DNA of 64,000 nucleotides from JARRPM01 sp963792815 (GTDB lineage: Bacteria > Pseudomonadota > Gammaproteobacteria > Pseudomonadales > Halieaceae): contig CAWBXR010000012.1 in the NCBI GenBank assembly GCA_963792815.1, forward strand, positions 124,001 to 188,000, in the 5' to 3' direction. Within the stretch, counting starts at the first letter, position 1. The number at the start of each line of letters is the position of its first letter. Below, piece after piece: positions 42,816 through 51,338 of the stretch. Made by a program: the position numbers and the translations under genes. The notes under the pieces are model-generated. The model was not told the origin of the DNA and did not search any database. It was given only the letters and a program-made list of their open reading frames with translations.

Positions 42816-43619
42816 CTAGGCCTGGAACCCGGCCACCACCACACCGCGCATGAACGTCACCGCCCGGCCGGACATGAACACCCGGCCATCGCGCAACTCG
42901 CAGGCCAGCTCCCCGCCCCGGGCGGAAATCTGGCGGGCCTGCAACTTGCCCTGCCCCAGGCGTTTCGACCAGTAAGGCACCAGCGCACAGTGGGCCGAGC
43001 CGGTGACGGGATCTTCATCGATGCCCACCTGTGGCCCGAAAAAACGCGAGACGAAATCACAGGTCTCTCCCGGCGCCGTGGCAATGACACAGTGTTCACT
43101 CGCCGCTCGAAGGGCGGCAAAATCGGGCTGCAAGGCCGCCACATCCTGCTCGAACTCGTAGACATAAACCACCGCGTGGGGATTGTCGGGTGAGATCACC
43201 GCCTCACTGGCGGTGGCGCCCAGGGCTTTACAGATCGCCAGGTCGACGTCCGTGGTCACCAGGGGCGTGGCGGGAAAGTCCAGGGTCAGAACCGGGCCGT
43301 CCCGGTGCACCCGCAATTCCCCACTGCGGGTATGGAAGCATACCTGGTCGGTAGCGTGGTCAAGGTGCTCGAACAGGGCGTGGGCCGCCGCCAGGGTCGC
43401 GTGACCGCAGAGGTTTACCTCGACCGACGGGGTGAACCAACGCAGTTCGTAGCCGCCCTCGCAGGCCACCAGGAATGCCGTTTCCGACAGATTGTTCTCC
43501 ATGGCGATCGCCTGCAGGGTGGCGTCATCCAGCCAGCGGGGCAGCGGCATGACCGCCGCGGGGTTGCCGCCGAACACCCTGTCGGCAAATGCATCCACCT
43601 GGTAAATCGGCAGCTCCAT
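42816..43619 (-). CDS. PhzF-family isomerase/epimerase-like protein
   Basis: A 267-residue protein with the two-lobed PhzF/diaminopimelate-epimerase fold. It begins LPIYQVDAFADRVFGGNPAAV and has the catalytic-Glu motif NNLSETAF (E46), TPSVEVNLCGHATLAAAH, RFFGPQVGIDEDPVTGSAHCALVPYW and a Gly-rich C-terminus. PhzF homologues of this kind are widespread and mostly of unknown substrate; a phenazine role is not implied because no other phz gene is present. The ATG at 43619 was chosen from family alignment. It converges with bioA, 9 bp away. Confidence 0.9.
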   Translation of the reverse strand: MELPIYQVDAFADRVFGGNPAAVMPLPRWLDDATLQAIAMENNLSETAFLVACEGGYELRWFTPSVEVNLCGHATLAAAHALFEHLDHATDQVCFHTRSGELRVHRDGPVLTLDFPATPLVTTDVDLAICKALGATASEAVISPDNPHAVVYVYEFEQDVAALQPDFAALRAASEHCVIATAPGETCDFVSRFFGPQVGIDEDPVTGSAHCALVPYWSKRLGQGKLQARQISARGGELACELRDGRVFMSGRAVTFMRGVVVAGFQA

Positions 43620-43695
43620 GGTCGCTCCACTCCTGCGTCGGTCGCGTTGTACAAATCCGGGGCGTTTAATATAGTGGCCACTCCGGCTCCTGGCC

Positions 43696-44598
43696 ATGCA
43701 CAGATACCACAACATGTCCCAGCGCGAACAGTCTCCCCTGCAACAGAGGTTCTACGAGGTCATCTTCGGCACCGAGACCCGGGCCGGCAAATGGTTCGAC
43801 CTGTGCCTCATAGGGGTGATCATCGCCAGCGTGGTGGTGATCATGCTGGACTCGATCAAGAGCCTGGATGAGACCTACGGCAACCTGTTCCTGTACATGG
43901 AATGGGTGTTTACCATCATGTTCACCCTGGAGTACATGGCCCGCATCTGGTGTACGCCCAATCGCAGGGCCTATATTTTCAGCCTTTACGGCATGGTCGA
44001 CCTGCTGGCCCTGCTGCCCACGTATCTCTCGTTACTGGTGCCGCAGGCGGCCCCGCTGCTGATTATCCGGCTGCTGCGGATACTGCGGATATTCCGGGTG
44101 CTGCGCCTGCTGTCACTGCTGAACGAGGCGAATGAGCTGGCCGGTGCGCTGCAGCGCTCGGGCCGGAAGATTTTCGTGTTCTTTTCCCTGGTCATCATCA
44201 TCGCCACCATTTTCGGCTGCCTGCTTTACGTCCTCGAGGGCCCCGGTAACGGCTTCGACGATATTCCCACCAGCGTCTACTGGGCGATTGTCACCATCAC
44301 CACCGTGGGCTATGGCGACGTGACGCCGATCACCACCCTGGGCCGCGCCGTGGCGGCTGCGGGGATGCTGGTTGGCTACGCCATCATCGCGGTGCCCACC
44401 GGTATCATCACCGCCGAATTGAGCGGCGCCCAGCGCATCAGGAAAATGCGCGAGCTGCTGGAGTCGCGCAACTGCAGCACCTGCTCGGCGGTGGAGCACG
44501 ACCCCCACGCGCACTACTGTCGCTTCTGTGGTTCGGGCCTGCCGCGACCGGGCCATGCCCCGGAGGGGGAGAAAAAGACCGTTGAGGAGAATATATAA
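43696..44598 (+). CDS. Voltage-gated-type potassium channel with C-terminal zinc ribbon
   Basis: A 300-residue six-span ion channel. S1-S3 lie at about residues 35-110. The S4-like voltage sensor LLIIRLLRILRIFRVLRLL (121-139) carries Arg every third residue. S5 is ~158-180, a pore helix precedes the filter TTVGYGD (202-208), and S6 is ~219-240. The filter sequence is that of K+-selective channels. The cytosolic tail contains four cysteines in C260-x2-C263..C275-x2-C278 spacing (CSTC and CRFCG), a small zinc-ribbon-like module. This short KvAP-like form is typical of bacteria. A start at 43714 is equally possible. Confidence 0.88.
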   Translation: MHRYHNMSQREQSPLQQRFYEVIFGTETRAGKWFDLCLIGVIIASVVVIMLDSIKSLDETYGNLFLYMEWVFTIMFTLEYMARIWCTPNRRAYIFSLYGMVDLLALLPTYLSLLVPQAAPLLIIRLLRILRIFRVLRLLSLLNEANELAGALQRSGRKIFVFFSLVIIIATIFGCLLYVLEGPGNGFDDIPTSVYWAIVTITTVGYGDVTPITTLGRAVAAAGMLVGYAIIAVPTGIITAELSGAQRIRKMRELLESRNCSTCSAVEHDPHAHYCRFCGSGLPRPGHAPEGEKKTVEENI

Positions 44599-44646
44599 TG
44601 TTATATTTCATATAGTTATATATTTTATGTAATGTAATTTATTCAA
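44593..44646. other. AT-rich island with inverted repeat
   Basis: About 54 bases of very low GC in an otherwise GC-rich region, starting over the end of the channel gene. It contains ATATATAA paired with TTATATAT (17 bases apart). It could be promoter/UP-like DNA for ygiQ (start 44762), a rho-independent end of the channel mRNA, or an unwinding site. Nothing in it codes. Confidence 0.4.
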
Positions 44647-44761
44647 ACGAAAGATCAGTCTTCGGCAACACCAGCGAGCCCGGAATGGCATTAGTGCTTA
44701 CCCCCCCGGGCCCGCGGCCAGCTATAATACCCGCCCGTTTGCCACCCCAACTGCCGCGATC

Positions 44762-46913
44762 ATGACCACACCGCTGTTTTCCCACCGCAAGTTCTGGGCC
44801 GAGTGCTTTGGCCCCGCGCCGGAACTGCCCATGTCCCGCGCCGAGATGGACGCCCTGGGCTGGGACAGCTGCGACATCATCATCGTCACCGGTGACGCCT
44901 ACGTGGACCACCCCAGTTTTGGTATGGCGGTGATCGGTCGCATGCTCGAGTCCCAGGGGTTCCGGGTGGGGATAATCGCCCAGCCCCAGTGGGACAGTGC
45001 CGAGCCCTTCAAGGTGCTGGGCCGACCGAATCTCTTCTTCGGTGTGGCCGCCGGCAATATGGACTCCATGATCAACCGCTATACCGCCGACCGCAAACGG
45101 CGCAATGACGATGCCTACACACCGGGCAATGTGGGCGACAAACGCCCCGACCGGGCAGTGATCGTCTACAGCCAACGCCTGCGGGAGGCCTACCGCGATG
45201 TGCCGCTGGTCATCGGCAGCATAGAGGCCAGCCTGCGTCGCATCGCCCACTACGATTACTGGAGCGACAAGGTGCGCCGGTCCATCCTGCTGGACAGCCG
45301 GGCCGACCTGCTGCTCTACGGCAACGCGGAGCGCGCGATTGTCGACGTGGCGCACCGGCTGGCGGCGGGAGAATCAATCAATACTATACGCGACCTCAGA
45401 GGTACGGCGTTTGTCCGCAAACGCATCCCGGATGACTGGGCGGTAGTCGACTCCACCAGCATCGATACCGTGGGCCCGGTCAGCGCACCCATCAATCCCT
45501 ATATCGACACCAGCAGCGCCAGCTGCGCGACCACCGGCCGAAGACGCCGCGGCCGCTGCCACCGTCGTCGAGGTGGAGCCGGTTACCCTGGTGGGCAGCA
45601 TCGGGAAGAAGGGACAATCCGTCATTCGCATCCCCGCTTACGAGCAGGTAAAGAATGACAGCGCCCTGTACGCCCACGCCTCGCGCATACTGCACAAGGA
45701 GACCAATCCCTACAACGCCCGGCCGCTGGTACAGGCTCACGGCGACCGGGAGGTCTGGCTCAACCCGCCGCCCATCCCACTGGAGACCGAGGAACTGGAC
45801 GCGGTATTCGAGCTGCCCTACACGCGCCTGCCCCACAGCAGTTACGGCGATGCGCGTATCGCCGCCTACGAGATGATTCGCCACTCGGTCAATATCATGC
45901 GCGGCTGCTTTGGCGGCTGTACCTTCTGCTCCATCACCGAGCATGAAGGCCGCATCATCCAGAACCGCTCGGAGGATTCCATCATCCGCGAAGTGGAGAT
46001 GATCCGCGACACCTCCCCCGCCTTTACCGGGGTGATTTCCGACCTGGGAGGTCCCACCGCCAATATGTGGCGACTGGCATGCAAGAGCAAGGAAGTCGAG
46101 GCAAAATGCCGCAAGCTCAGCTGCGTGTTCCCGGGCATCTGCAAAAACCTCAACACCGACCAGACCCCGCTGATAAGTCTCTATCGCCGTGCCCGCAGCG
46201 TGCCCGGCGTGAAAAAAGTGTTGATAGCATCGGGGCTGCGCTACGACCTGGCGGTGGAAACCCCCGCCTACGTCGAGGAACTGGTAACCCACCACGTGGG
46301 TGGTTACCTGAAGATAGCGCCGGAGCACACCGAGGACGGCCCCCTCGACAAGATGATGAAACCGGGCATCGGCAGTTATGACCGCTTTCGCGCGATGTTC
46401 GAGAAGTACTCCAGGGCGGCTGGCAAGGAACAGTACCTGATCCCCTATTTTATCGCTGCCCATCCGGGCACCAGCGACAGGGACATGATGAACCTGGCCC
46501 TGTGGCTCAAGCGCAACAAGTTCCGCGCCGACCAGGTACAGACCTTCTACCCCTCCCCCATGGCCACCGCAACCGCCATGTATTACAGCGGCAAGAACCC
46601 CTTGAAGCGCGTGACCCGCGGCAGCGACACCATGCCCACCGTGAGGAAGATGTCCCAGCGCCAACTGCACAAGGCCTTCCTGCGCTACCACGATCCGGAC
46701 AACTGGCCCACCCTGCGCCAGGCGTTGAAGAAAATGGGCCGGGCAGACCTGATCGGCAATGGCAAGCTGCACCTGGTGCCGCCGCGCCAGCCGGCGAAAC
46801 GCCACCAGGCCGTGGCGCCGGGCTCGCCCGGCACCGGGGGCCGCCCGTTTGCCACCCAGCATAACGGTCTGCCCCGCACACCCGCCCTGCGCAGGAACAA
46901 GACGAAGCGCTAG
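44762..46913 (+). CDS. ygiQ: YgiQ-family radical SAM protein, with a frameshift
   Basis: A ~716-residue protein of the YgiQ type (UPF0313). The N-terminal part (FWAECFGPAPELPMSRAEMDALGWDSCDIIIVTGDAYVDHPSFG) is the family signature. The radical SAM core has RGCFGGCTFCSITEHEGR (CxxxCxxC) near residue 380, then ISDLGGPTANMW, LIASGLRYDL, LKIAPEHTEDGPL and TFYPSPMATATAMYY. The frame changes near 45515-45540, within a poorly conserved linker after PINPYID; one extra base would account for it. Both halves are full and conserved, so this reads as one gene, probably with a sequencing error. The reaction catalysed by YgiQ proteins is not known. Confidence 0.88.
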
Positions 46914-46974
46914 GTTCGGTGGTACCCGTGGCCAACAATTTGCCCCCGGCATTTCACGCTGCCCTGGAGAAGCG

Positions 46975-48135
46975 ATGAACAAGAAAGTTCTCTACCCGAT
47001 TATTGTGCTGGCGCTGGGGATCGGTGTGGCGGCGCTGATTGCCCTCACCGCCCCGCAACCTGTCCCGGATGACTACGCGCCACTGGTCACCACCGTGCGG
47101 GTAATCGAGGCGGAACCAAAGGCGGAGTACCTGACGGTCACCTCCCAGGGAACCGTCGAGCCCCGCAGCCAGAGCGAGTTGATTCCCGAGGTGTCCGGCC
47201 GCGCGGTCTGGATATCCCCGGCCCTGATAGGCGGCGGTTCGTTCCGGGAGGGCGATATCCTGCTGCGAATCGACGACGCGGATTACCGCTCCACCCTGGT
47301 GCGGGCCGAGGCCGCCCTGAAGCGGGCGGAGGTGGAGCTCGAATACGCCAGTGACGAATTGAAGCGCACCCAGAGCCTGCACGACAAGAAGCTGGCCAGC
47401 CAGCAACAACTGGACAACGTGCGCCGGGCCTCCTGGATCGCTGAAGCAAACCTGAGCGAGAATCGCGCCGCGCTGGACCAGGCACAACGGGACCTGGCGC
47501 GCACGGAAATTATGGCCCCGTTTGATGGCCTGGTGCGCAACGAGCATGTCGACCTGGGCCAGTTCGTCACCCGCGGCCAGGGCATAGGCACCATCTACGC
47601 GACGGACTACATGGAAGTACGCCTGCCCATAGCCGCCGACCAGCTTACCTACCTTGGGCTGCCGCCATCGACCCGGGGCCAGATACCCGAGGCCATCCGC
47701 CCACCGGTTACGGTGTCAGCGGATTTCGGCAACACCCGCCTGCTCTGGGAGGGCGAGCTGATCCGGGGAGAAGCGGAGTTCGATGCGCGCACGCGCATGC
47801 TCTACGGCGTCGCCCGGATAAGGGGAGACACCAATGGCGACGACACCCTGGCCCTGCCGGTCGGTATGTTCGTACAGGCGGAAATCCGCGGTCGCAAGGT
47901 TGAAAACATTATCCGCCTGCCCCGTTCGGCGATGCGTGACAACAACCAGGTGATGGTGATCGACCAGGAGAACCGCCTGCATTTTCGCCATGTCTCCATA
48001 CTGCGCCTGGAGCACGATGACATGCTCGTCAATGGCGGACTCGAAGCCGGCGAACTTGTGTGTATATCGCCGTTGCAGACAGCGGTGGAGGGAATGCTGG
48101 TCAATCCGGTCATCGAGCGGGACAACACCCGGTGA
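46975..48135 (+). CDS. RND efflux periplasmic adaptor (HlyD/MFP family)
   Basis: A 386-residue membrane-fusion protein with an N-terminal anchor (VLYPIIVLALGIGVAALIAL). The lipoyl half-motif is VEPRSQSELIPEVSGRAVWI, followed by an alpha-helical hairpin (~100-165, RAEAALKRAEVELEYASDELKRTQ-type heptads). The second lipoyl half is ARTEIMAPFDGLVRNEHVDLGQFV, then beta-barrel and membrane-proximal domains. It links the inner-membrane pump encoded next to an outer-membrane channel, not encoded in this window. GGAGAAGCG precedes the ATG. The TGA overlaps the GTG start of the pump gene (GTGA). Confidence 0.92.
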   Translation: MNKKVLYPIIVLALGIGVAALIALTAPQPVPDDYAPLVTTVRVIEAEPKAEYLTVTSQGTVEPRSQSELIPEVSGRAVWISPALIGGGSFREGDILLRIDDADYRSTLVRAEAALKRAEVELEYASDELKRTQSLHDKKLASQQQLDNVRRASWIAEANLSENRAALDQAQRDLARTEIMAPFDGLVRNEHVDLGQFVTRGQGIGTIYATDYMEVRLPIAADQLTYLGLPPSTRGQIPEAIRPPVTVSADFGNTRLLWEGELIRGEAEFDARTRMLYGVARIRGDTNGDDTLALPVGMFVQAEIRGRKVENIIRLPRSAMRDNNQVMVIDQENRLHFRHVSILRLEHDDMLVNGGLEAGELVCISPLQTAVEGMLVNPVIERDNTR

Positions 48136-51100
48136 AAAAACTGATCGACTGGTTCGGCCACAACCCGGTCGCCGCCAACCTGCTGATGTGGATCCTGGTG
48201 GTCGGCGGCCTGCTGGCCCTGCCCCAGGACGCACCAGGAGGAGTTCCCGAATATCGAGGTCGACGCCGTGCGCATCAGTGTGCCCTATCTCGGGGCAGCT
48301 CCCGCCGAAGTGGAATCCGGGGTCTGTATCCGCGTCGAGGAGGCTATCCAGGGGACCGAGGGCATCGACAAGATCAGCTCGAGCGCATCCGAGGGCCTGT
48401 GTACCGTCACCGCCGAGCTGGTGGAGGGCGTGGATAAAACCAAGCTGTCCAATGACATCAAGAGCAAGGTCGACGCCATCGACTCATTCCCGGCGGAAAC
48501 CGAGCAACCGGTCACTGCGGAAGTCACCTACGTGGCCACGGTGCTGCAGGTGGCCATGTCCGGCGAGGCGGACGAGCGCACCCTCAAGCTGCTGGGCCAG
48601 CAACTGCGCGATGACCTGGTAGCGCTGCCCGCGGTGTCCCAGGTCGAACTGCTGTTCGCCCGGCCTTACGAGATCGCTATCGAGGTCTCCGAGCAGACAC
48701 TGCGCCGCCACGGCCTGACCCTGGCTGCCATCGGGCGCGCCATAGAGCAAAGCTCACTGGATATCCCCGGCGGCTCACTCAAGACCGAGGGCGGTGAAAT
48801 CCTGTTGCGAACCAGGGGCCAGGCCTATATCGGCCGGGAATTCGAGACCATTGTGGTGCTGACCAGGGCCGACGGCACCAACGTCACCCTGGGGGAGATC
48901 GCCAATGTCGCCGACGGCTTCGAGGACAGCGACCTGCGCGCCCGCTTCGACGGCAGGCCCGCCGTCGCCCTGAAGGTCTCCCGGGTGGGGGAAGAGGACG
49001 TGCTGGCGATTGCACAGCAGGTCAAGGATTACCTGCAGGTGGCCCAGCGGGAATTACCCGAGGGCATCGTGCTGACAATCTGGCAGGATGAATCCCAGGA
49101 CCTCGTGGACCGGCTGGACGCCCTGGCCAAGAACGCCCGCAGCGGCCTGTTGCTGGTGCTGCTGGTACTCACACTGTTCCTGCGCTTCCGCCTCGCCCTG
49201 TGGGTCGCCGCCGGCATACCCGTGGCCCTGCTGGGAACGGTCTCGCTGTTCCCGCTGACGGATATTTCCATCAGCACCATGTCGGTGATGGCGTTTATCC
49301 TGGTGCTGGGCATCCTGGTTGATGACGCTATCGTGGTGGCGGAGCGGGTTTACTCCTATGAGCAGGAGGGCATGGGGCAGCTGGCGGCGGCCATGGCAGG
49401 CGCCAAGGATGTTTCCATACCGGTGATGTTCGGGGTGCTGACCACCATGGCCACCTTCATCCCGATCGTGAATATCCCGGGGCCCTTCGGCGGCTTTTTT
49501 GCGCCCCTGGGCTGGACCGTGATGATGGCCCTGCTGTTCAGCCTGGTGGAGTCCCAGCTGATCCTGCCCTCCCACCTGGCCCACCGCAAGGCCGAGGCGG
49601 TCATGGGGAGCGGCGGTACGCTGCAGGACCGCTGGCTCGCCCTGCAGGGCAAGATTTCCGATTCCCTGCAGAGCGTCGCCACCCGCTACTACCAGCCGGC
49701 AGTGGAATTCGCGATCGAGTGGCGCTATGCGACCCTGTCGGTCGGCGTGGTCATCCTGGCGATCACCCTGTCCCTGTTCGCCAGCGGGCGCATGACCTTC
49801 CAGTTCTTCCCGGCGGTGGAAGGCACCCACCTGTACGCCGCCCTGACCATGCCCGAGGGCACCCCCGTGGAGGCGACCTCCAGGGCGGTGGCCCAGCTGG
49901 AACAGGCCGCCGAGCAACTTCGGGCGGAGCTGGATGAAGACAGGGCGAAGGGCGAGCCCAGCATGATCAACCACGTGTTCAGCAGCATCGGCTCGTTTAT
50001 TCCCAAGGGCAGCATCGGCGGCAGCAACAGTGCCCAGAGCAACCTGGCGGAAATTGGCATCGAGCTGAACATGCCCGCCGATTACAGTGGCGAGCCCGCC
50101 AGCACCATGGCCAATCGCTGGCGCGAACTCACCGGCGGAATACCCGATGCTGTCGAGCTGTCGTTCACCTCCCAGGCTTTCGGTGCGGGCAACGCAATCG
50201 AATTCGAGCTCTACGGTAAAAAATTCGATGAATTAAGGGCCGCCGCCGCAGAGCTGCGTATGGCACTGCAGGGCTACAACGGGGTCATGGATGTCACCGA
50301 CAGTTTTCGCGCAGGCAAGCAGGAGGTCCAGCTCGCGCTGCTGCCGGAGGCCCGCAACCTGGGACTTACCCTGGACGATCTGGGGCGGCAGGTGCGGCAG
50401 GCTTTTTACGGCTATGAGGCCCAGCGGGTGCAACGCGGCAAGGACGATATCCGGGTGATGGTGCGCTTCCCCGAAAATGAAAGACGCTCGCTGGGCGACC
50501 TGGAATCGATGCGCATCCGCACCGCCGATGGCGCCGAGGTTCCGTTCAGCAGCGTGGCACAGGCTACCCTCGCCCGGGGCTACACAACCATCCGCCGGGT
50601 TGACGGCCAGCGCGTGGTGACAGTGGCGGCGGATGTGAATCGCAACGTCACGCCACCGGAGACGGTGATCAATGCCGTGATAGCGAGCGACCTGCCAGAG
50701 ATCCTGGCACGCCACCCCGGGGTGAGCTTCAGCCTGTCGGGTGAGTCCGAAGAGCGCAGCCGTTCGATGGGAGCGCTCGGGGCCACCGCCCTGCTGGCAC
50801 TGCTGGTGATTTACGCCCTGCTGGCCATTCCGCTGCAGTCCTACCTGCAACCGCTGATTATCATGAGCGTCATTCCCTTCGGCGCGGTGGGTGCGATCAT
50901 CGGGTCACCTGATACTGGGCATGCCCCTGGTGTTCTTCTCCCTGCTGGGCATCGTCGCCCTGTCCGGGGTGGTGGTGAACTCATCGCTGGTACTGGTGGA
51001 CTACATTAACCGCCAGCGCAGCACCGGGCAGGAACTGGCCTGGGTGGTCAGCCACGCGGGCAGTGTGCGCTTCCGTCCCATCGTGCTGACGAGTATCACC

Positions 51101-51331
51101 ACCTTCGTCGGCCTCGCACCGATGATGCTGGACAAGTCCATATCGACCAGCCTGTTCGTCCCGATGGCCGCTTCGCTCGGATTCGGTGTGCTGATGGGAA
51201 CCGTGGTCACCCTGTTCCTGGTGCCCTGCCTGGTGATGATACTGGAGGACTGGATGATTTTTACCGGCAAGCATGCCCGCCCCACTGACACGGAACAGGC
51301 CGAGCTTTACAAGACCGGGGAGATCGGCTGA
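48132..51331 (+). CDS. RND-family efflux pump (AcrB-like), with two frameshifts
   Basis: A ~1065-residue proton-driven transporter. From the GTG at 48132 it begins MKKLIDWFGHNPVAANLLMWILVVGG, as many HAE-type pumps do. After a frame change near 48225-48235 it continues EEFPNIEVDAVRISVPYLGAAPAEVE. The TM4 proton-relay segment is VLGILVDDAIVVAERV, with FGVLTTMATFIPIVNIPGPFGGFF after it. A second frame change near 50905, where one G too many in ATCGGGTCACC would explain it, leads into HLILGMPLVFFSLLGIVALSGVVVNSSLVLVDYIN and TSITTFVGLAPMM. All expected domains are present, so the gene is probably intact in the cell. Substrate unknown; no regulator is adjacent. Confidence 0.88.
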
Positions 51332-51338
51332 GGAGCGC

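Noticed and set aside
42816..43619. Phenazine biosynthesis gene phzF
   Set aside because: Only the fold family is supported. No other phenazine gene is present, and most PhzF-like proteins in such contexts have unknown substrates.
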